A DNA stretch of 64,000 nt, taken from NCBI GenBank assembly GCA_937872475.1, contig CALMSY010000015.1:9705-73704 (forward strand). The letters are read 5' to 3'. This stretch comes from 67-14 sp020438345. GTDB taxonomy: Bacteria > Actinomycetota > Thermoleophilia > Solirubrobacterales > 70-9. Below are positions 21,200 through 28,879 of the stretch, piece after piece. A model generated the notes under the pieces. It was not told the origin of the DNA. It ran no database searches and saw only the letters and a list, made by a program, of their open reading frames with translations. The position numbers and the translations under genes were made by a program. How positions within the stretch are numbered: the first letter of the stretch is position 1; each line of letters opens with the position of its first letter.

Positions 21200-22642
21200 A
21201 TGGCGGACGATTCCAGGATTCCCAAGGGGCGCCTCCGCCGCTCCGTGAAGCTCGGTTCGGCGATCGGTTCTTCGGGTGCAAGATACGCCGGAACCAAGGC
21301 GTCAAGCCTGGTTCGCAGTGGAGATTCCAGCAAGGAGAAGCTGGATGAACGACATGCCGAGACAGCCGCAAAAATGGTCGCCACTCTCGGCCAGATGAAA
21401 GGGGCTGCGATGAAAGTCGGACAATTCGCGTCTTTCATCGACACCGACTTCATCCCTGAGGAATATCGCGAGATATATCAGGAGCAGCTCTCGAAGCTGC
21501 GTAGTGAAGCGCCATCGATGCCGTGGGACGATGTGGCCAAGGTGCTCGAGGAGGAGTACGACGGTCAACCGGTGGAACAGCTTTTCGACTCGATCGAACG
21601 CGAGGCTTTCGCCGCCGCTTCGATCGGCCAGGTGCACCGCGGCCGCCTGATCGATGGCCGGGAGGTAGCGGTGAAGATCCAGTACCCGGGTATCGCAGAG
21701 GCCTTGGAATCCGACCTCAAGAACGCAGGAATGCTGGTCCGGATGGCACGTGCGCTCGCCCCGGGCCTCGATGCCCGCGAGGTCACCCGGGAGCTGCGCG
21801 AGAGGGTGCTGGAAGAACTCGACTACGAGTACGAGGCCCAGAACCAGCGCTCATTCGCGAGGGCCTACCGGGGCCACCCTTTTATCTATGTGCCTGATGT
21901 GATCACCCGGCTTTCCCGTCGCCGGGTGCTGGTCACCGAGCTGGTGGACGGGATCGGTTTCGAAGAGATCCTGGAGCTGGACCAGGCCGAGCGCAGCCGA
22001 TTCGGCGAGATCATTTTCCGGGGCAGTTTCGGTTCGATCTACCACCTTCAACATTTCAATGCCGATCCCCACCCCGGCAACTACCTGCTGATGGAGGATG
22101 GCCGGGTTGCGTTCCTGGACTTCGGGATGACCAAGAAGCTGGACCGGGAACAGATCGAGCTGGATCAAAGGGCGGTCGACGCCGCGGTTCGCAACGACCC
22201 TGAGGGCCTCCGCGATGCACTCCACGACCTTGGTTTCATCAAGAAGCCCTCGAAGCTCGACGCCGAACACCTGATGAATCACGTCAAGTCGATCGGTGGC
22301 TGGTACATGGAGGACGCTGAGATAGAACTTGACGGCGAGCGGGTGATGAAGGTAATCGAGTCCACTCATGACCCGAGGTCGGAGTACTTCGACCTGATGC
22401 GCCGGGAGTCGATCCCGGCAGACGAGCTGATGGGACGCCGCATGGAGATTGGCGTTCTCGCAGTCCTCAGCCGGCTGAAAGCGAAGAGGAACTGGCACCG
22501 GATAATGCGCGAGTGGGTCTATGCCGACCCGCCGGCGACCGACCTCGGCAAAGAAGAATGGGCGTATTTCGAGGAGCGCGGGATCTTCCAGGTACCGGGA
22601 ATCAGACATCCGGAGAGTGGCGCGTCCGGGTCGGTGCGGTGA
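21200..22642 (+). CDS. ABC1/UbiB-family atypical protein kinase
   Basis: 480 residues. ABC1/ADCK/UbiB kinase-like fold: the Ala-rich loop and KxGQ motif (MKGAAMKVGQFASF, about 70-85), AAASIGQVHRG (about 137-147), the ATP Lys in VAVKIQYPG, ExD-type ELDYEYEAQNQ, NADPHPGNYLL catalytic loop and the DFG motif in FLDFGMTKKL. Members support quinone synthesis or lipid metabolism and usually sit on membranes; no C-terminal membrane helix is obvious here. It diverges from bL25 with 38 nt between the starts. The closest upstream GAGG is one base from the ATG, too close for a normal ribosome-binding site. Confidence 0.88.
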   Translation: MADDSRIPKGRLRRSVKLGSAIGSSGARYAGTKASSLVRSGDSSKEKLDERHAETAAKMVATLGQMKGAAMKVGQFASFIDTDFIPEEYREIYQEQLSKLRSEAPSMPWDDVAKVLEEEYDGQPVEQLFDSIEREAFAAASIGQVHRGRLIDGREVAVKIQYPGIAEALESDLKNAGMLVRMARALAPGLDAREVTRELRERVLEELDYEYEAQNQRSFARAYRGHPFIYVPDVITRLSRRRVLVTELVDGIGFEEILELDQAERSRFGEIIFRGSFGSIYHLQHFNADPHPGNYLLMEDGRVAFLDFGMTKKLDREQIELDQRAVDAAVRNDPEGLRDALHDLGFIKKPSKLDAEHLMNHVKSIGGWYMEDAEIELDGERVMKVIESTHDPRSEYFDLMRRESIPADELMGRRMEIGVLAVLSRLKAKRNWHRIMREWVYADPPATDLGKEEWAYFEERGIFQVPGIRHPESGASGSVR

Positions 22643-22704
22643 TCCCGCAGTATTTCGGGGGTGATTCCGCAGTGTTTCGCGGGTGATCCCGCAGTATTTC
22701 GCGC
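22639..22704. repeat. Three tandem 22-bp repeats at the 3' end of the ABC1 kinase gene
   Basis: Units at 22639-22660, 22661-22682 and 22683-22704 follow GTGAT(C/T)CCGCAGT(A/G)TTTCG plus three to four variable G/C bases. The array starts within the stop codon of the kinase gene and fills the space before the convergent regulator gene. No inverted symmetry is evident. Confidence 0.8.
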
Positions 22705-22719
22705 GGGACCGGGAGCCGG

Positions 22720-23427
22720 TCAGCCTGCCGCCCTGCCTTCGACTCCAACTTTGATCAGGCAACCCGCCTTGTCCGGATCTCGGACCTCGAAATCCCGAAG
22801 GCGGAACCCGGAATCGATCGACGCGAGCAAACCCCGGGTGAATCCGCGGTGCATCGCGCAGACCACATCGCTGTTCTCTCGCGCCGCTTTCCGGTAGGGG
22901 CATCGCCCGAGCCGGCAGGTGAATCCTTCTTCGGCGTCGTCGACTGTAGCTACGAAACCAAGCCGGTTCAGGACCCCCAGGAATGCCATCTTCGGGTTCT
23001 CCCCTTCCCCGACCGGCATCGCCAGCCCGGCTTCTTCGCCAACGGATTCAATCCGTTCCAGATTGGACCGGTCTGACGGAAATGCCCGCGCGAGCCAGGC
23101 CGCCAGGGCACCCTCTCCACTACTGTCGCCCAGCGCCAGAGCCGCTTCGATTCCGGTCCCGGTCGAATTGACCATCCACTCGTCGCGGGGTCGGCCCCGT
23201 CGGCTGGAGCTGCGGCCGCGGTCGACCAGACCTGCTTTCCACAGGCGCTCAAGGTGATTGCGAACCCCATTCGGATGGAGGCCGGTCAGCTCCGCGAGTT
23301 CCCCGGTCGCGATCGGCTCGTCCGCTTCCCGAAGGAGGGCGAAAAGCCGGGCTCTGGTCGGTTGTGAAAGCACCAGCTGGATCTCGTAGGCGTCCGCGCC
23401 TTCAGTTCTCATGTCCGTCATTCTCAA
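22720..23427 (-). CDS. ArsR/SufR-like transcriptional regulator with four conserved Cys
   Basis: 235 residues. The N-terminal winged helix (about 15-85: QPTRARLFALLREADEPIATGELAELTG, HPNGVRNHLERL) is of the ArsR/SufR type. The C-terminal half carries Cys in the arrangement C-x4-C-x13-C followed by a fourth Cys about 33 residues later (CRLGRCPYRKAAR..., VVCAMHRG..., AGCLIKV). This resembles SufR-like regulators that hold an Fe-S cluster as redox or NO sensor. It overlaps the upstream membrane-protein gene by ATGA. A palindrome (24659-24680) before that gene is the likely operator. Fe-S binding is inferred from the Cys pattern. Confidence 0.8.
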   Translation of the reverse strand: MRMTDMRTEGADAYEIQLVLSQPTRARLFALLREADEPIATGELAELTGLHPNGVRNHLERLWKAGLVDRGRSSSRRGRPRDEWMVNSTGTGIEAALALGDSSGEGALAAWLARAFPSDRSNLERIESVGEEAGLAMPVGEGENPKMAFLGVLNRLGFVATVDDAEEGFTCRLGRCPYRKAARENSDVVCAMHRGFTRGLLASIDSGFRLRDFEVRDPDKAGCLIKVGVEGRAAG

Positions 23428-24635
23428 CCATGGCGTCCCGGAGGGCCGAGCAGAAGTGCTGCGACGACCGAGCGGATGACCAATCCGACCAGGATGACAG
23501 CTACAAGCAGCACCAGGAATGAGGCGAGGCCCACCAGGCGATCGCCGGTCACCGCTTCTGCCACCGCGAGAAGCCCTATCGCTCCGACTGCTGCTGATGC
23601 CAGGAGCCGGTCTTGTAACTGGTTGGGAGTGGTGGCCGGCCTGCCCAGATCCCGGACCCTCACAACAACCGAAAGCAGGTGAAGCATGGACCCGATGACC
23701 GTGAGGCCGACCCAGCCGGCCAGCAGCAGGACCGCGAGCGTGACCCGGTCATCTCCGAAGAGGGGAGCAAGCGAATGGTCAGCCGCAGAGACCAGACCGA
23801 AGAGAAGCCCAAGTGGGAGGAAGGCCTGTGACCAGATCACCAGTCGCGCCGGCAGGGTGAGTGGCACCTTTGATTCCGACCCGGAGGCGATCAGGTTGGT
23901 CGCGAGCAGTCCCGCTCCGACCACCAGGAGTGACCAGCCGAGAAGAACGAGGGCTCCCAGACTGAACGCGTAGCCGATGGCCGTCACACCGCAGCCCGCC
24001 GACCAGAAGGCAAAAGTGGCCGGCTGAAGCCGTGGGAACCTGAGTCTTGTCTGGGTCAGCGAAGGCGCAAACGTGTGAAGAGTGCCGACGATAGCCCCGC
24101 CAAGCCAGCCGCCAAGGTTGAAAGCCAGGTGAGCTCCGAGCAGTGATCCATGGCTCCAGGCGAAATGAACGGTCAGCATCAGACCGACCGCGATTCCAAG
24201 GACCAGCCACAGTGCCGATGCCGCGTACCAGCGGCTGGCCCACGGAGCACGTTGCAGGGAACGGGAATGAAGCCCTGCGAGCGACCTGGCATAGAGCAAG
24301 AGGGTCGTGAGCAGCAGGACCACGCCGATTGTGGCCAGCCAGTCGGCGTCGGTCGAGACTCCCGTCACCACACAGGCGGCACCGGCGGTCCAGCAGGTGA
24401 TCTGTACGGCGACCATCCGGCGGGAGGGTGGCGAGGTAGCGAGGAAGGCCGTAACGAAAAACTGGCTCACGCCGAGGATCAGGAGTGACACGCCACCCAG
24501 CAGAACGAGATGGATCGCTGCCCACGTGGATGAACCCCAGTCAACGATAATTCCGATCAGGGCTGTGGCTGCGGCCACGCTGGCGACAACCACGGCGGCG
24601 GCCAGATATGCCAGAGCCAGATCCGTAGGTCGCAT
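23424..24635 (-). CDS. Polytopic membrane protein, NnrS / heme-copper-oxidase-like
   Basis: About 403 residues with roughly 12 transmembrane helices and several membrane His (IHLVLLGG, AHLAFNLGGWLGGAIVGTLHTFAP, SMLHLL). The spacing of His in helices resembles NnrS and the large subunit of NO reductase/heme-copper oxidases, although the set of His ligands is incomplete. The start is set at the ATG at 24633-24635 rather than at 24650, because a -10 hexamer abuts the upstream ATG and AAGGG precedes the downstream one. It is coupled to the SufR-like regulator and divergent from a ferredoxin, suggesting redox or nitrosative stress. Function is not established. Confidence 0.72.
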   Translation of the reverse strand: MRPTDLALAYLAAAVVVASVAAATALIGIIVDWGSSTWAAIHLVLLGGVSLLILGVSQFFVTAFLATSPPSRRMVAVQITCWTAGAACVVTGVSTDADWLATIGVVLLLTTLLLYARSLAGLHSRSLQRAPWASRWYAASALWLVLGIAVGLMLTVHFAWSHGSLLGAHLAFNLGGWLGGAIVGTLHTFAPSLTQTRLRFPRLQPATFAFWSAGCGVTAIGYAFSLGALVLLGWSLLVVGAGLLATNLIASGSESKVPLTLPARLVIWSQAFLPLGLLFGLVSAADHSLAPLFGDDRVTLAVLLLAGWVGLTVIGSMLHLLSVVVRVRDLGRPATTPNQLQDRLLASAAVGAIGLLAVAEAVTGDRLVGLASFLVLLVAVILVGLVIRSVVAALLLGPPGRHG

Positions 24636-24651
24636 CGACCCTTCGTTCATG

Positions 24652-24680
24652 TGAATAGTTTACACATGGTAGTATGTAAA
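24652..24680. promoter_or_regulatory. Palindromic operator and promoter between membrane protein and ferredoxin genes
   Basis: TTTACA (24659-24664), ten bases, TGTAAA (24675-24680) is a perfect inverted repeat in a short AT-rich patch. On the minus strand TTTACA, 17 bases, TATTCA (24652-24657) makes a plausible promoter for the membrane protein gene, so a bound regulator would cover its -35. On the plus strand TAGTAT (24670-24675) could serve the ferredoxin. Confidence 0.6.
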
Positions 24681-24706
24681 TTCGTTTTCCGTCGGTAAGG
24701 AGCCGC

Positions 24707-24967
24707 ATGACGTACGTGATCAATGAACCCTGCATCGGCGTGAAGGACAACTCCTGCGTGGAAGTCTGTCCCGTCGATTGCATCCATCCCACCCCGGACG
24801 AAGCAGAGTGGGAATCGGTCGATCAGCTCTTCATCGACCCCGACGAATGCATTGACTGCGATGCCTGTGTCGAGGCCTGTCCGGTTGATGCGATCACCCC
24901 CGAGGACATGGTTCCGCCCGAGTGGCAGCGTTTCATCGAATTGAACGCGAACTACTTCAAGAGCTGA
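24707..24967 (+). CDS. fdxA: Ferredoxin, [3Fe-4S][4Fe-4S] (FdxA type)
   Basis: 86 residues. The first cluster motif is C9-x7-C17-x3-CP (CIGVKDNSCVEVCPVDCI), typical of 7Fe ferredoxins; the second is CIDCDACVEACPVDAI near residues 49-60, a normal [4Fe-4S] site. Such FdxA proteins donate electrons to cytochromes P450 and other oxidoreductases. The C-terminal helix PPEWQRFIELNANYF is also typical. AAGGAG lies five to six bases before the ATG. It shares a control region with the divergent SufR-like/membrane protein operon and is convergent with the GDPD gene nine bases downstream. Confidence 0.93.
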   Translation: MTYVINEPCIGVKDNSCVEVCPVDCIHPTPDEAEWESVDQLFIDPDECIDCDACVEACPVDAITPEDMVPPEWQRFIELNANYFKS

Positions 24968-24976
24968 GCAGCCCGC

Positions 24977-25726
24977 TCAAGAGTTGAACAGCCTGGGATC
25001 GTTGGAACAGACCCCGTCGACCCCGAGATCAGCCAGGGACTCGATCCGCTCCGGTTCATCCACAGTCCATACATAGAGCTTCTTCCCGGCTCCGTGGACA
25101 GTCTCTACCAGCCTCGGCGTGACAACACCGAAGAATGCCCAAACCGAATCGGTCTCCAACTCTGCAAGTCGCCGACGGACCTGACCGGGCATCCGAACGC
25201 GGACGGAAGCAAGACCCATGGCCAGGGCGGGCCGGATCACCTTCGGCATTCCGAGCCAGTCCCGGGTTACCTTCGGGACCGTCCAGCCGAGACTGAGCCC
25301 CGAACCGATGCCCTCCTGCTCCTTGATCGCACCGATGCGCTTCAAGGTGGAGACCTCCATGGTCGAAACCATGCTTCGCTCCACGAGTCCGTGGCGTCGA
25401 ACCGCCTCGACTACTTCATCATCGCGACCCGGCAGCTTGATGTCCAGGTTGATTCGAACCTGATCGAGTGGCGGTCTGGTGAAAGCCTCAAGCGCTGATT
25501 CAAGCGTCAGCCGTTCACCTTTCGCGTCCGCCTTGGCCGACGCATGCCAGTCATGTGCAACGACAAGTTCTGTCCGGTTGGCTGGATCGATTGAAGGGTG
25601 GCCTTCTTCATCCCAGAGCACATCGAACTCGATCACGTCCACCCCCGTCTCGACCGCCTTCCGGAAGGAGGAGACCGTGTTGCCGGGAGTCAGGGCATCC
25701 GCACCCTTGTGACCGATTCGAAGCAT
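24977..25726 (-). CDS. Glycerophosphodiester phosphodiesterase family protein
   Basis: 249 residues, a single GDPD TIM barrel: HKGADALTPGNT (residues 6-17, Lys replacing the usual Arg after the catalytic His), VIEFDVLWDEEGHPS with metal ligands Glu and Asp, VVAHDWHA with the second catalytic His, INLDIK with the third acidic ligand, and a final YVWTVDEPERIESLADLGVDGVCSNDP. It hydrolyses glycerophosphodiesters to glycerol-3-phosphate and an alcohol. There is no signal peptide, so it acts in the cytoplasm. TAGGGT lies six bases before the ATG and there is no clear ribosome-binding site. Confidence 0.9.
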   Translation of the reverse strand: MLRIGHKGADALTPGNTVSSFRKAVETGVDVIEFDVLWDEEGHPSIDPANRTELVVAHDWHASAKADAKGERLTLESALEAFTRPPLDQVRINLDIKLPGRDDEVVEAVRRHGLVERSMVSTMEVSTLKRIGAIKEQEGIGSGLSLGWTVPKVTRDWLGMPKVIRPALAMGLASVRVRMPGQVRRRLAELETDSVWAFFGVVTPRLVETVHGAGKKLYVWTVDEPERIESLADLGVDGVCSNDPRLFNS

Positions 25727-25772
25727 TGACCCACCCTACGAAACCGGGCCGGGCGACTCCCGAAACAACCCC

Positions 25773-27668
25773 TCAGGAACCAATGTGTTCGGAGTCGGGC
25801 AGCCGGGCCGAGTTGACAAGCCTTTCGACGCCGTCGACATCGCGGACAGCCCCCGTGTCGGCCGAGGTGGCCATCATCGCGTATGCCCTGAGGGCCGGGG
25901 AGACCACCCGCTCACGGTCAACCGGCTTGTAGCCGCCGTTTGCCTCGATCAAGTCGCGCCTGGCAGCCAGTGTTTGATCATCAACCTCGAGTGAAATCTT
26001 CCGGTTGGGAATGTCGATCGCGATCGTGTCTCCGTTCTCGACCAGAGCGATCGCCCCGCCAGCCGCCGCTTCCGGGGAGGCGTGACCGATCGAGAGTCCG
26101 GACGTTCCACCGGAGAAGCGCCCATCGGTCAGAAGCGCACATTCCTTGCCCAGCCCGAGTCCTTTCAGATACGAGGTCGGGTAGAGCATCTCCTGCATCC
26201 CGGGGCCACCGCGTGGACCTTCGTAGCGGATCACCACCACATCGCCGGCCTTGACCCGGCCGCTGAGGATCGAATCAACCGCGTCGTCCTGGGATTCGAC
26301 GACGAAGGCCGGACCGCTGAATTCAAGGATCGATTCATCGACCCCGGCGGTCTTCACCACACAGCCACGTTCAGCGATGTTGCCGTAGAGGATGGCGAGG
26401 CCACCGTCGGTCGAGTAGGCGTGCTCGAGGTCGTGGATGCAGCCTTCGGCGGCATCCACATCGAGCGATTCCCACCGTTCGGACTGGGAGAAGGCCGTGG
26501 CCGAACGCACGCAGCCCGGCGCCGCGTGGAAGAGTTCGATCGCGATCTCGGCCGGTTTCGGTCCGCGAATGTCCCAGGTACCGAGCCAGGTATCGATGTT
26601 CGGGGAGTGAACCGTATGGACATCTTCGTGTAGCAGCCCGCCACGGCGCAGCTCACCGAGTATGGCCGGTATTCCGCCGGCCCGGTGGATGTCCTCCATC
26701 AGATACTCACCATTCGGGGCCACCTTGCAGAGGCAGGGCACCCGCCTCGACAGCTCGTCGATGTCGCTCATCTCGAAATCGACACCCGCTTCGCGGGCCG
26801 CGGCCAGCAGATGCAGAACCGTGTTGGTCGAGCCGCCCATGGCGATGTCCAGGGTCATTGCGTTCTCGAAAGCGTCACGGGTGGCGATCGAGCGGGGCAG
26901 GACGGACTCGTCATCTTCGCCGTAGTACTTGCCGGCAATCTCGACCGCGGTGCGGCCGGCCGCCTCGTAGAGCTCCTTGCGGGCAGTGTGGGTGGCCAGG
27001 GTCGAGCCGTTGCCGGGCAGCGAGAGGCCAAGCGCCTCGGTCAGGCAGTTCATCGAGTTGGCGGTGAACATGCCGGAGCAGGAGCCGCAGGTCGGGCAGG
27101 CATTCTCTTCGATGATCGCCATGTCTTCATCACTGACTTCATCGGCGACGGCGTCGGCGATCGCCGAGATCAGGTTGACCCGCTTTCGCACGGTGCCGTC
27201 GACCAGAGTCGCGGTGCCGCCTTCCATCGGGCCACCGGAAACGAAGACCGCCGGGATGTTGAGTCTGAGAGCGGCGTTCAGCATCCCCGGGGTGATCTTG
27301 TCGCAGTTGGAGATACAGACCATCGCGTCGGCGCAGTGGGCGTTCACCATGTACTCGACGCTGTCGGAGATCAGGTCTCGGGAGGGCAGCGAATAGAGCA
27401 TGCCGCCGTGACCCATCGCGATGCCGTCATCGACCGCGATCGTGTTGAACTCGAGCGGGACACCGCCGGCCTTCTTGATCGCCTCGGAAACCACCTCCCC
27501 GACCGGCTTGAGATGGGTGTGGCCGGGAACGAACTGGGTGTACGAGTTGGCAACCGCGATGATCGGCTTGCCGAAGTCCTCGCTGGCTACACCGGAAGCG
27601 CGCAGAAGGGCGCGGGCACCAGCCATGTTGCGGCCATGAGTAACGGTCTTCGATCTGAGCGGCGGCAT
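25773..27668 (-). CDS. ilvD: Dihydroxy-acid dehydratase
   Basis: 631 residues, full length. It dehydrates dihydroxy acids to 2-keto acids in valine/isoleucine/leucine and pantothenate synthesis. Signatures: CISNCDKITPGM (Cys ligand, about residues 117-128), ENACPTCGSCSGMFTANSMNCL (cluster Cys, split here as ACPTCGSC and GMFTANSM), and the C-terminal TDGRFSGGTSGLSIGHASPEA. Three Cys in these places indicate an Fe-S cluster. The ATG is seven bases downstream of TAATCT with no ribosome-binding site. A small conserved reading frame (27739-27807) sits 70 nt upstream. Confidence 0.97.
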   Translation of the reverse strand: MPPLRSKTVTHGRNMAGARALLRASGVASEDFGKPIIAVANSYTQFVPGHTHLKPVGEVVSEAIKKAGGVPLEFNTIAVDDGIAMGHGGMLYSLPSRDLISDSVEYMVNAHCADAMVCISNCDKITPGMLNAALRLNIPAVFVSGGPMEGGTATLVDGTVRKRVNLISAIADAVADEVSDEDMAIIEENACPTCGSCSGMFTANSMNCLTEALGLSLPGNGSTLATHTARKELYEAAGRTAVEIAGKYYGEDDESVLPRSIATRDAFENAMTLDIAMGGSTNTVLHLLAAAREAGVDFEMSDIDELSRRVPCLCKVAPNGEYLMEDIHRAGGIPAILGELRRGGLLHEDVHTVHSPNIDTWLGTWDIRGPKPAEIAIELFHAAPGCVRSATAFSQSERWESLDVDAAEGCIHDLEHAYSTDGGLAILYGNIAERGCVVKTAGVDESILEFSGPAFVVESQDDAVDSILSGRVKAGDVVVIRYEGPRGGPGMQEMLYPTSYLKGLGLGKECALLTDGRFSGGTSGLSIGHASPEAAAGGAIALVENGDTIAIDIPNRKISLEVDDQTLAARRDLIEANGGYKPVDRERVVSPALRAYAMMATSADTGAVRDVDGVERLVNSARLPDSEHIGS

Positions 27669-27738
27669 GGGCTGCAGATTACTCTCAGCTCAGCCCGAGC
27701 CGGACCCTGAGACCCTGCGGGCTTCAGAAAGCCGGCGA

Positions 27739-27807
27739 TCAACCCGAACCGGGCCTCGCCGTTGAATCTGGACTGAAGAAGCGAGTGCTATATGGCCGAT
27801 TCTTCAC
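27739..27807 (-). CDS. Candidate 22-residue small ORF upstream of ilvD (MKNRPYS element, copy 1)
   Basis: GTG start, 22 codons, beginning MKNRPYSTRFFSPD. The same peptide start, MKNRPYS followed by two residues, a hydrophobic residue, F, S/N and PD, is encoded at 63740 on the same strand; the 20 bases at 27787-27806 are identical in both. It lies between prs and ilvD. GAGG occurs about nine bases before the GTG. It may be a leader peptide, a small protein, or an RNA structure that happens to be open; flanking arms GAGTG/CACTC are complementary. No Leu/Ile/Val run is present, so it is not a classic ilv attenuator. Confidence 0.35.
   Translation of the reverse strand: MKNRPYSTRFFSPDSTARPGSG
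27787..27806 (-). repeat. 20-nt element identical to 63720-63739
   Basis: On the plus strand this reads GCTATATGGCCGATTCTTCA; the same 20 bases occur at 63720-63739 in the same orientation. Flanks differ but keep partly complementary arms in both copies. Confidence 0.8.
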
Positions 27808-27853
27808 TCAAGTTGCCTCTGAGTCGATCTGGCCTGATCCGGAGCTCCCTTGG

Positions 27854-28879
27854 CTAGAAGAGCTGGTTTTCGCCGGCGAAGATTTCGCTCACCGAGTCAT
27901 CGGTGAAGATTCGGCGGATCGAGTCGGCGAGCGTACCGGCAGTGCTGAGGACGTGAATGTTGTCCGGAGCACCCGGGCGGAGCGGGATCGTGTCGGTGAC
28001 GACGATCTTCTCGAGGCCCGAGTTCTCGTAGGGCAGGCGCTCGAATGCAGGTCCGGAAAAAACACCGTGGGTGGCGCAGGCGATCACCGACTTGGCACCC
28101 TCGTCGAGAACGGTGCGGGCGGCCGCGCAGAGGGTCCCGGCCGTATCGATCATGTCGTCGGAGATGATCGCGACCTTGTCCTTGACATCGCCGACGACAT
28201 AGCCGATCTCGGCAACCTGCTGCCTTGGCCGTTCCTTCTCCATGATCGCCCACTCCGTCCCTACCTTGCGGGCGAAGTTCCGTGCCGCTTTGGCACGACC
28301 CGCATCCGGGGAGACGATCACCAGTTCCTCGGGCTGATACTGGTCAGCAAACCACTGAGTCAGCATCGGCTGCGCGGTCATGTGGTCGACCGGGATTGTG
28401 AAGAAACCCTGGATCTGGCCGGCGTGGAGATCCATGGTCAGGACCCGGTCAATACCGACCGCCTCAAGCGACCTTGCGACGACCCGGGAAGTGATCGGTT
28501 CGCGCGGCGCCGACTTCTTGTCCTGGCGGGCGTACCCGAACCAGGGCATGACAGCAATGATCCGGTGTGCCGAGGCACCCTGGGCGGCATCGGCCATGAT
28601 CATTAGTTCCATCAGGGCGTCGTTCGGAGTCATGTCCGTTTCGACATTCGCGCAAGTGGACTGGACGAGAAAAACATCGGCGCCCCGGATCGATTCCTCG
28701 AACCGACCGTAGATCTCGCCGTCCGAAAAAGTCTTCAGGGTGACGTCACCAACCGAAAGCGAAAGCTTGCCGGCGATCTTCGCGGCGAGGTCCTGAGACG
28801 AGCGACCGCCGAAGACCATTGCCCGCTTTGAATAGTCATGCGGAATGGTTGTGGCAACTGAAGCCTCGGTAACGGTCAC
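27854..28879 (-). CDS. prs: Ribose-phosphate pyrophosphokinase
   Basis: 341 residues. Makes PRPP from ribose-5-phosphate and ATP for nucleotide, His and Trp synthesis. Signatures: FSDGEIYGRFEESIRGADVFLVQ, the ATP loop PWFGYARQDKK, MDLHAGQIQGFF, and the PRPP loop IISDDMIDTAGTL. Allosteric-type class I enzyme. The ATG overlaps the glmU stop by four bases, so the pair is translationally coupled, an arrangement common in Gram-positive bacteria. About 20 residues precede the usual N-terminus (KRAMVFGG), so a later start is possible, but no better codon with a ribosome-binding site was found. Confidence 0.95.
   Translation of the reverse strand: MTVTEASVATTIPHDYSKRAMVFGGRSSQDLAAKIAGKLSLSVGDVTLKTFSDGEIYGRFEESIRGADVFLVQSTCANVETDMTPNDALMELMIMADAAQGASAHRIIAVMPWFGYARQDKKSAPREPITSRVVARSLEAVGIDRVLTMDLHAGQIQGFFTIPVDHMTAQPMLTQWFADQYQPEELVIVSPDAGRAKAARNFARKVGTEWAIMEKERPRQQVAEIGYVVGDVKDKVAIISDDMIDTAGTLCAAARTVLDEGAKSVIACATHGVFSGPAFERLPYENSGLEKIVVTDTIPLRPGAPDNIHVLSTAGTLADSIRRIFTDDSVSEIFAGENQLF

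Noticed and set aside
22639..22704. Replication origin iterons
   Set aside because: Only three units between two chromosomal genes, with no rep gene, DnaA boxes or AT-rich segment.
27669..27853. Branched-chain amino acid attenuator before ilvD
   Set aside because: The small ORF has no Ile/Leu/Val run and no terminator with a T-tract follows it.
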